Origin: Durusdinium trenchii
Lineage: Eukaryota > Sar > Dinophyceae > Suessiales > Symbiodiniaceae
NCBI GenBank assembly: GCA_963970005.1
Contig: CAXAMN010001381.1
Location: 174,452 to 238,451 of the forward strand
Length of the DNA stretch: 64,000 nucleotides
Direction of reading: 5' to 3'
Shown: piece after piece, positions 10,608 through 20,949 of the stretch
Layout: each line of letters starts with the position of its first letter
How positions within the stretch are numbered: the stretch's first letter is position 1
The notes under the pieces: model-generated
The model's input: only the letters and a program-made list of their open reading frames with translations
The model's database searches: none
What the model was told of the DNA's origin: nothing
Position numbers and translations under genes: made by a program

Positions 10608-10721
10608 GTGGAGGTGGGCCAGAAGAGGACCTGGAGTGCCATGGACAGCTGATGGACTTTGGCTTCGAATGTGGCTTCAGCCGAGGAGCAAACCCTGGCC
10701 GCGCGGATTTCAGCTTCATAG
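10608..10721 (+). CDS. internal exon candidate with good splice sites
   Basis: The segment is preceded by a pyrimidine tract ending CCTTCCTTGCAG and followed by GTGAGG, a consensus-like donor. It is 114 nt long, GC-rich, and open in the frame that reads GGGGPEEDLECHGQLMDFG and on to GFSRGANPGRADFSFIG. The same region is also open on the minus strand, but the splice signals favour plus. No family is recognised. Length and signals fit a typical short exon. The plus-strand frame remains open beyond the donor into an AG-repeat, which is unlikely to be coding. Confidence 0.4.
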
Positions 10722-11666
10722 GTGAGGCTCACTTCTTTCGACACTTTACACTCCAACTTCTGAAAGCGCTAGCGGCACAAAGCTCTATGCACCATGGAAA
10801 CTGCTTCCTCCCCAAGGAAGGTCCGTGGTTGGACTGGGATTCGGAAGGTCCGCAAAGATCCGCAAAGGAGATCCTGTTCGCTTGGAATTCACAGAGCTAT
10901 CCGAGCGACGGAGTTGTGACCGGAGAAAGAGAGAGAGAGAGACAGAGAGAGATTGTGAGCAGAGATCTGCCCGTGGAATTCGTGATATTATCCGTGAGAT
11001 CATGGAAGCAGTGAAGCAGTGCAGTTGGAGTGCAGTTGAAGCAAAAGATGTTGGCTGCACAGGCCAGTGAAACTGTGAAACCAAAGGGTGCCAAGATTTT
11101 GAACAAGCATTCGAGTGCAGTGACACTTGGGACCCTTTGGTCCCTTTATCGTCATTGATCGCACAACACAGTCGGAGCGAGCATGGAGCATGTAGTGTTT
11201 CAGTTTCGTCACCAAGACGATGAGGGTCAATGGTTAATTGGCACAGAGCAGAGCTGCTGCTTTGCTGATTTGTAGCACTCGACTCTCAACTAACCTGCTG
11301 CTGGCGCCTGACACCTACCATCACTTACCTATCAAGGCCCTGTACATCATCGTTCATACTGCATGCAATTTGCAAAAAGAAGAGTACTTGAATGGAGCCT
11401 GAACGGACGCTGCTTTGCTTTCGGACGTGTTTTAGATTGGGAGTTCAGTTCACGAAGGGTGCGTATGTATATTCACTGGAACGCGCCTCTGGTCGCCCCG
11501 GTGCAAATGCCAAGCAAACAGCAAACCCATGCAGTAAGTTAAAATATTATAAGATGTCTAAGAGGTACAAGGGAAGGTTAAGGCCCCCCCTTTATTAAAT
11601 AGAAGGCACCTTATTTAAGGGAACCTGACCTCCCCTTTTTCATCTCGATCTTATTTTTACTCTAGC

Positions 11667-11760
11667 TGGGCATTGCCAGACCCATGCACTTGTGGAATGT
11701 TGTGGAATCACCAGTGAAGTCTTGCTTTGCTTGTGCATGAACACACAGACGCATCAGTAG
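11667..11760 (+). CDS. weak exon candidate behind strong acceptor
   Basis: A long pyrimidine tract (11628-11664, CCCCTTTTTTCATCTCGATC onward) ends in CTAG just before this segment. The sequence after it is open for 24-30 codons in two frames, without a clear donor or a recognisable product. It is listed because the acceptor is one of the strongest in the window. Confidence 0.15.
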
Positions 11761-12552
11761 GCGTAGTAGCTTGGAAGTTTAATTGGCTCTTGGAATGTAC
11801 CCACTCAACCACCTTCTAAGGATCCGGTTGGAGCCCTGTTTTACCCAGAACGTCTCAGAACTCTGTTCCAGTCGTGTCGTCCTTCACCCAAGTTTGGACC
11901 CAAAGACTCGCCATCGTCTCACCTGGTCGTCCCGGGAAAACCCGTGGATCTGTGAATTCGACATGATCCAAGCACCAACAAGAACAAACAGGTGATATTA
12001 AAAAAAACAAACATGTGACCCATTATGCGGTCACACCCACTGCAAAAAGATCTCAAGAGGCTTGGCTTGGATCCGAAAGAAGGATCGGTAATTAGACGTA
12101 ATTATATAGATTGTAATTAGTTTTGGAAGGAAATGCACGTGCAAAAGGTCCTATGCTGACATATGCTGACTCCTGAGAAGCTAGTTGAACCACTCCAGCT
12201 TGGACACCCTCAAACATTTCACCAGAGAGTTGGGAAAAGACACCGCAAGCATCCGCAAGCCATTTCACTAGCTCAAACGCCGCAATTCTCCCTCCAGCCG
12301 ATGCGCTGGGCGGCACTGCTGTTGGCTTGGGCGGCTGCGGAGTGTGAGGCGCAGAGCACGGGCTTTTCGAAGACTCACATGGAAAAGCGGCTGCGGGACG
12401 GAATCTCAATAGCGATGATACTTTTATATACTTTCTTCAAGGATCTTCACACCGGTTTGCTGCTCCGGTTCATCATCTTTCGTACCATCATGTTGTCCGT
12501 TTGCAGATCCTAGCAGCGTCGGCAAGTTTTGAAAGTATAGACTCTAGAATCT

Positions 12553-13234
12553 TTGGGAATCCGGATTCAAATTTGGTCCGGCACTTCACGGGATGGATTA
12601 CATGAGAAAACTTGGACAATTGTTGGCTCTCTTTCTGTTGTCTTCATCCACTGCGCACCCAATTTAACAAGGAGGGGAGTTGAAGGAAGGAGTTCACGAC
12701 TTGACGGGGCCGCGGCTTTCGTAGTGGACCGCTCCGTTGAAGGAGCCTGCATTGGAGCTGCTGCAGCAGAAGGCTCGCAAGAGCTCCTCCGAAGGCGCTC
12801 TCGCTCGGTCTGTGGTTCGATCGAAGGCGGAGCACGTCTGTGGTCACCCACTGGGTGGGAGTGGTGTGGAGATTCGGAAGACTCCCAGAAGGTCCTCTGA
12901 AACAACGAACGGACATGGAGAACCAGTGGGGAAATCGCGTCTTCCGAGTCTTCCTACCGGTGAGGCTCTCGCTTGTGACGCTGAAAATCTCGTCGCTTGT
13001 GACGCTGATTTGCCCATACCACACACCAACCCACCACACCCATGATGCTGGTGATGCTTTGTGCGTAGGCTTTTGCGTGCTGTCCGCACCCTGAGCAACC
13101 CTGCACACCTGCACAGCATGACCACTTCGCGCAAAGGAGTACCCCACCCCACCCGGATGTAAGATGTGATGATGTGGCAGTGGGCCAATCATTCCATTAG
13201 ATCCCCACCCACCCCACCCTCCACCCCAACGCAC
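12553..13234. other. GC-rich patch open in several frames
   Basis: 12690-12900 is GC-rich and open in two plus frames (12553-12900 and 12737-13045) and in a 196-codon minus frame (12644-13234). The plus frame from 12737 reads KEPALELLQQKARKSSSEG and is the most protein-like. 12962-13005 contains a 22-bp direct repeat (CTCGTCGCTTGTGACGCTG type), so part of the openness is repeat-driven. An exon is possible but strand and frame are undecided. Confidence 0.2.
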
Positions 13235-13284
13235 CCCACCCCACCGGATGTAAGATGTGATGATATGGCCGTGGGCTAACCGGC
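13138..13284. repeat. direct repeat of about 45 bp
   Basis: CACCCGGATGTAAGATGTGA with TGATGTGGC...GTGGGC (13145-13188) is repeated at 13241-13276. The C/A-rich lead-in and the block CCCATGATGCTGGTGATGCT (near 13038) also occur near 16776, so this is a dispersed low-copy repeat. Confidence 0.8.
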
Positions 13285-14830
13285 GCGCAGCACAACGAAT
13301 TCCACGACACAGCGGAGGAAGTTCGTAGGTCTATTCTCTGTGAAGAACGCCTGTTTTCGATGTGCTTCGTGAATAGGTCGGAGAAAACGGTGACGCTTAA
13401 GGAACTTAAGGTTGAGGAGGGAAAACGGACCCCTGTGATAGATCAGGAACTCCAGAACTTCCTTGACTCCGTAGAGCACAAGTCTGGTTGGCATAAATAT
13501 GCGAATGGTCACGCTCAAGTTGCGTATCGCGCTAAAGCTCTTCGCACACCCGAACCAACGAATTCACGTTCACGTTTTTGTTTTCGTTCTTCTATTGTTA
13601 AGCGAAAAGGTTTTTGGTGGATTCCCGAGTCGAATACGGACATACGAAACGAGAAACATGCAATTGTTCTAGAGGAAGAAGCTAAAACGCTTGTCAGTCT
13701 TTTTCTTCCTGCTGAACGCACATACACTGTGTGAGAAGCACCTCAGCTTACACCTGAAGTTGTGGAAGAGTTGCTTGAGCATTTCATGGACCCTGTGCAT
13801 GCAATTGTTTCATGGACCCATTGGTATGTGTTGTTTACATGTTGATGATCTTTTTGTGACAGGTAATGACATCTTTTTGAAAGAGTTCAAGGAGATTGTG
13901 GAGTCACAGTTTAAGACACTAATGACCTTATGTTCACTGGCCTGCGTGTCTCCTGGAAGATACAAGAGCAGACCAAGAAGAAGGAATACATCTGTTGAAC
14001 AGTTCCCTTTGTGCTCAGGAATTGACAGACATGATTTTTCCTAAAGGTGCAAAGGATGAAGATAAGTGTGACAAGGAAATGAACACATCCTTTAGACCCC
14101 TTCTTGGCAGCATCAACTGGTTACAGTCCAGGACACAGTTTCAAGCGTGCTACCAATTCTCCAGGTCTGCATCAGCGTCAGCAGGACCAACAATAGGTGA
14201 TTGTAAGGCCTTGAACAAGCTGTGCAAACAAATCGTGACTGATCCAATGGAGTTACGTTTTTGGCCACTGGAAGGTCGCCCACACTGGATTGCAATGCCA
14301 GATGCCGCATTCAGAAGCAACAGTGACAAGTCCTCTCAGCGTGCTATGGCGACTTTTATGGGTGAGCAAAGGAAGCACAAACAGAAGAACACTAGAGGCT
14401 TCCTTATTTCTTTGAATCTTCAAAGATCAAGGAACAACCCTGTCCACAACTGTTGCAGAGTTGTATGCATTTATGAAGTGTTATGGCACTTGCCAGATGC
14501 TAAGAGGCGATCAAGGACATCACAGGTGGCTCAACAGACATTCACATGCGCACTGATGCAAACAACCTTGTGACCACAGCGAGCACATCACATGTCCCTG
14601 AGCAACAAGAGACCATCCACGTGATCTAAATGCTTAGGAAGGAAGCATGTTCTTGTGCTATAGCTCATTTGTCACATATACGGTACGCACTCAGTGGTGT
14701 CTTGCTGATTGTCTTACTAAGAAGTCTGCTAGTCCTCAAGCTTTAATAGATGCTGTACGCAGTGGTTGTTTGAAGGAAGTAGATGCACATCCACCTTCTG
14801 GATCTTTTTGAACACAAGGCATATATGCGT
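13264..14830 (+). pseudogene. decayed Ty1/copia retrotransposon, RT-RNase H
   Basis: A frame from 13264 to 13734 (about 157 codons, unassigned part of the polyprotein) ends in TGA, and the same frame continues to about 13851. A different frame carries the reverse transcriptase catalytic signature LHVDDLFVTGND (aspartates at 13844-13849), the copia-type YVDD box. From 13995 to 14573 another frame reads as the RT connection and RNase H start (FRPLLGSINWLQSRTQF; the DAAF motif near 14310). Around 14686-14812 another frame gives WCLADCLTKKSASPQALID, the typical copia RNase H terminus. At least three frame changes and two nonsense codons make it inactive. The 5' part of RT, integrase, gag and LTRs were not found. 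The ending resembles copia elements described from dinoflagellates. Confidence 0.85.
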
Positions 14831-15059
14831 GGATGGCGCCCTACGGTATGCACACATGTTGACTTCTCACATGGTATGTTTTACCTTGGAGATTATTTGC
14901 ACGGAGAGTGAGAGGAGTGAATTCAATGCATGTTGCTTTTGTTCTAGTGAGAAACTTAAACTTCAGCTATTTGTGCCTGCGGCTCAAATTAGCCTGGCAA
15001 GATTAGCACTGTTTGTTGAAGACGGTTGCCTTGCATATAAGTCACGACCTGTCACTTCA

Positions 15060-15500
15060 CTGACTTCGAGTACTACCTGTGGTATTGCTGGCCCCTGGCC
15101 GGCGTACTTGTTGTCAAAGAAGATGGCCGGTCAGGGAGCGCAAGTGTTGCAGAAAATTCTTACTAGCGCACCAAATTGATTGGCGCCACTATGTTCCATG
15201 GGGACTGGGTGAAGGTTTTGCCAAACGCCTTCGTAGGCCAAGACAAATGGTCAAACTCGTTCGACCTAGTGCGCGCGCGGCTGTCAGGACCTTTCCACAG
15301 ACGCTTGTGCCCTGCATTCCTAAGTCGTCACACTGGAAGTCCTACATGTCAACTAACTTGTTTCTTGGCTTTTCCAGGTGATGGGCAACATGTTCCTTCC
15401 TACTTTTCGCATACGAACGCTACAGACATGATGCATCAACCAGTAGCTGTCACAGATCCTGCATGCCACTGTCTTCGCGTACTTATACATAGCATTTACC
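15060..15500 (+). CDS. coding-like patch, unknown
   Basis: 15176-15330 is open in two plus frames, both protein-like (for example FHGDWVKVLPNAFVGQDKW). A pyrimidine-containing acceptor (GGCTTTTCCAG) precedes 15377, and the frame after it continues to a stop at about 15511 with a possible donor (CGC|GTACTT) near 15478. It lies directly downstream of the copia remnant, so it may be retroelement-derived or an unrelated exon. No domain is recognised. Confidence 0.2.
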
Positions 15501-15502
15501 TT

Positions 15503-15729
15503 TCAGATTAGCCTCGCTATCGCCTTCGTTCGACGCCTCCGTAGCGCTCCGCGCTTCCGTTTCACTTTCTCTGCCATGGCTTGGACACAGACATGCATCA
15601 GCGAGAGATACTCTCCCAACCCGATCCCCCCGAAGATACCCTTGTTGTCCACATCCACCACCTCCTCGACACCACCAAACCCACCACCGCCCAGGACTGC
15701 TCGGTATGCCATGAGCCGGTTGTCCCAGG
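15503..15729 (-). CDS. exon candidate with EF-hand-like stretch
   Basis: On the minus strand the tract CCTCTTTCTCCTCAG (complement of 15730-15744) is a strong 3' splice site, and the exon begins at 15729. The frame reads WDNRLMAYRAVLGGGGFGGV, then VEEVVDVDNKG, then GGIGLGEYLSLMHVCVQAM, and ends in a basic tail (KRKRGALRRRRTK) at a stop at 15503. DxDxKG followed by GxIGLGEYL resembles a calcium-binding EF-hand loop with three extra residues between its halves, so binding is doubtful. Just before the stop a donor (AAAG|GTAAAT, opposite about 15500) could end the exon in another frame, whose tail is acidic (ESETEARSATEASNEGD). EF-hand proteins are abundant in dinoflagellates. Gene identity is unknown. 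Confidence 0.4.
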
Positions 15730-15779
15730 CTGAGGAGAAAGAGGCAAGTCACTTCATCAAGAATGACCAACTACTCACT

Positions 15780-17600
15780 ACGTCGTGACCAACAAATGAA
15801 TAGAAACAAACTATGGTCTGCAATATAGAGATACTTCTTGGAAAAGAAGATACTCTTGCGGGCCTTGTTTGTTTGCCTTGGCGTGTAAGGAAGTACAGTT
15901 TTGCAAAGCTGATGTTATTTACTGGGGAGCTATGTATGGATTGACCTCTGATGGACCTCCTTGTAAGGATGATGATCAAGTCAACCCATGATGCAAGTGT
16001 GGTGCATTTTTATGTACATACATGTTGCTGGTGTCTCCTTATTTTGCGCCTAGCTTAGCTTTTCATTTTTGGTGTCAGAGAGAGTCCTTTTGATGCGAGT
16101 GTATTCTATTTTTGGTGTAAGCCCTGTTTAGACAGCTGCCGAGACCACTATTTGTGAAGACCCTTCCTCGGACCGAATGCGCTCCTTGCAGTGTGGAAGG
16201 CAGTTTAATTCAGTGCATTAGTGCGGTGTTATTTTCAGCTGTTCGTTGCGCGAGCCGATGATTTCTTTTATAGGCCTCCTTGTGTGAAAGCCGCTTACTA
16301 TTGAAAGAACCCACTTTCTCTATCTGATCTGTAGCTCTACCTAGCTCAGGCTATTGAGCGCCGATACATGGTATTTTTCACCGGCAGAAGGTACAGTCTC
16401 CATCCAAGGTTCATTTGCTTTGCATTTGTTCTTGAGGTGAGTCAGCTATTTCTCCCTCACTGTACTTAGTATGCTATGAGACTACCTTCTCCATAGTGTG
16501 CAACGCACTGGATGGGTAGGTATAAGGCACCGTAGTTCCTGTTGCAGTTGTAGAGCTATGCTGGACTGTTTTGCCTTGAAGGAGAGAGGGCGCGCCATAA
16601 TGCAGATGGACTGGAGTAGTCATGAATTTGTTGCCTGCTGAAATGGGCGAGATTCGTTGTACAGGTACTAGCATCACCCGCGTATAAAAGACACCTGAGA
16701 TCTGCTCTGCGTTCAGGGTGCATCCAGGTCACTCTTTCACCCCCCACCCCACACCCCGCCCCGCCCCACCCCACCCATGATGCTGGTGATGCTGTTGTCG
16801 TCGCAAGTGATGACTTGAAAAAGTGGTGATCAGCTTCGTCGCAAGTGATGTGAATTTGTTGTCGCAAGTGAGTGGTGGACCCTTCCTACAACTAGATCCC
16901 CCAAGCACCTCACAAAATAGCAGCGGATCTACACACTAGGAGTTTTTTCCAACTACGGCAGGAGGCACTGCACACAGTGAGTTGGCCCTCAGGGTTTTTG
17001 ATGGGGTTCCGGCAAGTATACAAATGAATCTTGGAAAGCCATCAAACTCCCTGCCTCACAGTTTTTCAGAGAGCATCGGCTCCCCGAACTGAGCTCCCCT
17101 CCTCCTCACGTCTGGGAGTTCCGTGAAAACCTGGATTTCACAGCGATTGGAGGACAAAGACATCAATAATAACCAGAGTCTCATGGAGTGTCTGGGAAGA
17201 TGTCGTGGCTTGTTCTTCAACGGCAACGTTCTGTTGTGCATCCAATTCGGACTTTTGACGGGCCTGTGACCAGGGTGCTGTGTAGGCCACGGAATTGAAG
17301 CACATCAGTTTTATTGTTTTTGTTTGTTTTCAGTTAAATCCAAAAGGATGAACTGCTACACCTGCCTGCCTGGCAGTTTAATGCAAGGTTAATGTTGTAT
17401 ATAGTTTGATATATATACAGCCCACACCCAGGACCATCCGGGACTATCCGCAAACCATAGGGCCATAGGAGAAACACATTATCAAGCAACTCAGTTTTTG
17501 ATGAAAACTAAAGATTTTTTTAACATCAAGGCGGTTTTAAATATAGTACGGTACCCCTATAAAGATAAGCATGGGAAACCGTTTTTTGAACCTCAGACGC
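15780..17600. other. no recognisable gene
   Basis: Only short frames. 16740-16795 carries a C-rich run and the CCCATGATGCTGGTGATGCT block shared with about 13038. 16797-16872 contains four loose iterations of GTCGCAAGTGATG. Nothing else can be supported. Confidence 0.45.
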
Positions 17601-17716
17601 AGATTTGTTTGACATAATGCTGGGTGTTGTACATTTTATATTATGCTACGCATCAGGCACAGGAGTTGTGTCGTATCGAGGATTCAGTGACCGTCCTGTC
17701 TGTGTCCTTCTTCCAG

Positions 17717-17939
17717 GATGGCACCAAAATCACTCGGCCTTGCCAGGCAACTTGGAGATCCATTCCTTTACAACGAGCGTGACTAGGCTATGGAGCAGTC
17801 CGGGTCATGTCCGCATTTTCGTTTGCTTGTTCGGCTTGCTGTCTTCCTTTATGAAGACGAAGCTGTTGGAGGATTTGGTCGTGATCAGTTCATCCGCGAT
17901 GTTGTATCCCAGACACTCCGTGGGATTGGAATAGTATAG
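17717..17939 (+). pseudogene. coding-like fragment with one in-frame stop
   Basis: After a pyrimidine tract ending CTTCTTCCAG, the frame from the ATG at 17718 reads MAPKSLGLARQLGDPFLYNE, then meets TAG at 17784. It continues as MEQSGSCPHFRLLVRLAVFL and YEDEAVGGFGRDQFIRDVV to a stop at 17937. Composition is that of a globular protein on both sides of the stop. It could be an exon containing a recent nonsense mutation, two exons, or a retroelement scrap. No family is recognised. A competing frame over the same bases is also open, so the call is tentative. Confidence 0.3.
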
Positions 17940-18187
17940 CACATTCACCCCCCACACCTCTAGGTCCTAGGTAAATATGCCACACATCTGCAGCTATGTT
18001 TTGGTACATTCCAGCCAATGCAGGATATACTTGAAGTTTCGTCGAGACTTGGTTCCATATCGCACATACCGTGACAGCCGTGACAGACCCGACATACCTG
18101 GCCTGCCTGACCTTATAGCTTCTTGAGACATCTTGAGACACAACTTGGTTTATCCCAACTGTTCAATCTACAATCTATGCACTCCTT

Positions 18188-18637
18188 TTGCACTATACAT
18201 GGTGGTCTATGTGGTTTTCTACATGTGGTGCCATTTATGGTGGTCTACTATCTTTGGTACCTCATGCGATCCTCCTCTTAGGAGCCTTGCAAAGGCCCGG
18301 TGCAGGCGAGGAGTCCAGAAACGTCGCAGTCGCAGTCGCAGTCACTGAAAGAGAAGTCGCAATGACGGTGAAGATCGACAAAAACAGAAAGGACTGTGGA
18401 TCACCTGCAGTTCTCTCTTTTTGGGGGGGGAATTGGTTTCATGCTGTGTCGTGGATCCCCCCTCGGAACAGGTGTCATCCATTCAACCTTCAACCAACAT
18501 GGGACAGGTTGGCAAGAACAAGAAGTCAGTCGTATGGTGATCGTTTCTGGTGCAAACTGTGCAAAGTCGTTGATGAAATCCAGTCAGTTTTGACTGCAGC
18601 ATGGAACCTCATGGAACTCGGGCCAACTGCTCCGTAG
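18188..18637 (+). CDS. 149-codon open frame, unknown
   Basis: The frame begins with a hydrophobic stretch (TWWSMWFSTCGAIYGGLLSL), then an Ala/Val part around GCAGTCGCAGTCGCAGTC repeats, then EREVAMTVKIDKNRKD, and near the end WCKLCKVVDEIQSVLTAAWN. The middle piece 18285-18395 is the most exon-like by composition. A run of eight G at 18424 interrupts it and may hide a length error. No family is recognised. Confidence 0.2.
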   Translation: MHYTWWSMWFSTCGAIYGGLLSLVPHAILLLGALQRPGAGEESRNVAVAVAVTEREVAMTVKIDKNRKDCGSPAVLSFWGGNWFHAVSWIPPRNRCHPFNLQPTWDRLARTRSQSYGDRFWCKLCKVVDEIQSVLTAAWNLMELGPTAP

Positions 18638-19065
18638 GTCCGTAGGGCGCAGTGAACTCCGCCTGCTTGGCTGCAGGTCCTAACTGATGTGGATGACACC
18701 TTCATGAGCAGTGGTGGGCCGGGATGCTGAGAGCTTGCTTCCTCAACGATGATGGTGACGATCTAACCATAGGGTTTGAATCTTGATAGTGAGACCCCCA
18801 TAGACTAATACAAGTTTGTTTTGTCTATGTGTTTTCGTCTATCGAACTGTGTACTTTTCCCAAGATCTCTTTTGGAGGGATCGCCTATTGTATAGTAATA
18901 AAGAATATGAACTTTAGAAGCTTTCAGACACTTCTTCCAGCTCCTTCATTAGGGCATGACAGTGGGCATGACAGTAATCCAAAAATGCTGGGTGTTCAGG
19001 TGACATTTACTCAGTCACATTCAGTTACAGACTGATCTTTGGTGATTGGTGTCTCATCTGAACAG

Positions 19066-19212
19066 GAGCATGTTCGAGTACGCCGAATACGTCTCCAGCC
19101 GTTAGATCCCGCGGTTGCCGGGACGAAGATCCGGTCGAGTACGTCGTTTTTTGGGGACTCCGGCGGCAAAGTCCTTGAGAGTTGCTTCAAACGATTGAGT
19201 GCTGTAGTATGA
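19066..19212 (+). CDS. terminal exon candidate, unknown protein
   Basis: A CTGAACAG acceptor precedes 19066. The frame starting there is open for 48 codons to TGA at 19210. It reads EHVRVRRIRLQPLDPAVAG, then TKIRSSTSFFGDSGGKVLES and CFKRLSAVV, convincingly protein-like and GC-rich against AT-leaning flanks. The minus strand is open as well (19011-19244). No family is recognised. It may belong with the exon candidates at 19924-20159, although its stop codon would then end a different transcript. Confidence 0.3.
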   Translation, partial: EHVRVRRIRLQPLDPAVAGTKIRSSTSFFGDSGGKVLESCFKRLSAVV

Positions 19213-19923
19213 AGAAGGACAAAAAGCCATCCGTCGCTACTCAAATCATCTCAAGTCCAATGCTTCTTTTCGAGTTGAGATGTGATGGTGAACATCATCC
19301 ATCGCAGCTGGAAAAATGAAGCATTTGGTCGACGCGACCCGTGAACAAAGGGGACATCGGCCTATTTGTTCGATGCGGTGGATCCTTTTGGCCAGTCTGT
19401 TTAGATGTTCAGCTCCAGGATATTCGGACGATACCCATGGAGTCTCAATATATCTGGGAAAATGAATATGTTCTTTTTCTTAAGGGTCATGTCCCATTTT
19501 CTTATAATTACTTGAGAAGGTCCAGGTAGATAGACGACATCTAAGTCTACGTTTGGAAGCGATGTTCATCGCCATGTTTCGAAGACATTTGGATAGACCT
19601 CCAAGATATTGACCTGCCTAAAGAAAGAAAATAGGATTGCACATCACCGCTAGCCACAGTAGATAGCAGTTGAAACAAGACCTCCGGCCCACCGCCCATA
19701 CTAAAAATAGGACCCTTCTCCCACTGGTCCGTAGTAGTCGGTCAACAAGAACATCACGATGTTTGAGATGTTTAGAGATGTCGGCCTGCAACTGAACGAT
19801 ATCTACTCTTGGATGTTAGTAATGGGATAGACCCAGACCCAAAGGATACCCCAAGCATTTGCACAGTTTTCTACATTTGCCAGGAAGTGACTTGACCCGT
19901 CGATGCGCCGCATCGCACTACAG

Positions 19924-20006
19924 GTCCTGGCCGGCGGGCTGTGATGGCGTGTACCAGAAGAGTGTGATCTATCCAGGCCCAACACATGTCCGATGTGTGA
20001 ACTGCC
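19924..20006 (+). CDS. internal exon candidate, Cys-containing
   Basis: Preceded by CACTACAG and followed by the donor GTAAGT. Frame: SWPAGCDGVYQKSVIYPGP, then THVRCVNC. It ends with one base of a codon. When joined to 20118-20159 the frame continues uninterrupted across the junction, which is the best two-exon agreement in the window. The intron would be 111 nt. The product is unknown. Confidence 0.4.
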
Positions 20007-20117
20007 GTAAGTTTGGTCTCTTCTCGAACTTAACAGGCCCAAGTGCCCAACCCTTCTACCAACACATCACCATTGACCGGGATCGTCTTTCCTTCTTTTT
20101 TTTGGTGTTTGGTGCAG

Positions 20118-20159
20118 CTCACGAAAACTCAAGCATTGTGGCTCTTCACCGTTTGACAG
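20118..20159 (+). CDS. internal exon candidate, partner of 19924-20006
   Basis: A T-rich tract (TTCCTTCTTTTTTTTGGTG) ending GTGCAG precedes this 42-nt segment, and GTGCTGG follows. Its frame (HENSSIVALHRLT) completes the split codon left by 19924-20006. It ends again with one base of a codon. No family is recognised. Confidence 0.35.
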
Positions 20160-20788
20160 GTGCTGGCATGTCGGGGGAATTGGAGAGAAACTGATGTCTT
20201 TGTCAGCCTCCAGTGACCTCAAGCAACAAATTCAATATGATTGATGTATATACAATATAACATACAATAACTATATATATGACATGTTATGAACATAGAT
20301 AGTAGTCGAGAACAACTGTCCTGTTTTCTTCAAGGTCCTCTAAGGTCCACGGAAGTTCATGTCTCGAGGGACCGGACTGGAAGAGTAGGTTCCGGCGATG
20401 TCACGGTGTCACCGTCTTGGAGAGCCTATTGAGGCTTTTTTAGGATCACCTGGATGTGGAGAGAATTACTTTTTGTTTCAGATCGCCCATTTTTCAGGAA
20501 TTCATATGTTCCTTTACATTCAATTCAAGTTATACATTTACATTCAATAATAATTGATACTACGTAGCAGGTCATGTCGTTTCTCGCGTCATCCAAGCAG
20601 TTTGTGATCATCTATGGTCTTAAGAAAACCTAAATCCTCTCAATCAATAAAGATTATGACATGTGCATGATACGCATGATGAGAGTGTTTGTTCAAGAAA
20701 GTTATTCTTGGAGCATCAGCATGACATGTCGGACCTTGGATATATTGAACTGGTACCCAAGAAAACTCTTTCACAGTCCCGTGAATAG

Positions 20789-20868
20789 TTATGAAACCTG
20801 TCACCTGGTGGATGCAACCGAAGACAACGACGGAGGCTTTGCGCAGTTCGTGGTGGAGCTGGCAAGAG
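20789..20868 (+). CDS. exon candidate, unknown
   Basis: The segment reads CHLVDATEDNDGGFAQFVV with ELARGG at the donor AAGAG|GTGGGT. The preceding GTGAATAG is a weak acceptor. The phase does not match 20159 in the most protein-like frame, so either a further exon lies between or the boundaries differ. A second frame is open too. Confidence 0.25.
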
Positions 20869-20949
20869 GTGGGTTCCGCGCATGGAGAACATGGAGAAGC
20901 TTTGTCGTGTTGGTTCTGATTCAACTCTACATCACTCAGATCACTCAAG

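Noticed and set aside
12644..13234. 196-codon minus-strand open frame
   Set aside because: It crosses C-rich runs and two direct repeats. The translation (Trp/Gly- and His-rich pieces) is not protein-like over most of its length.
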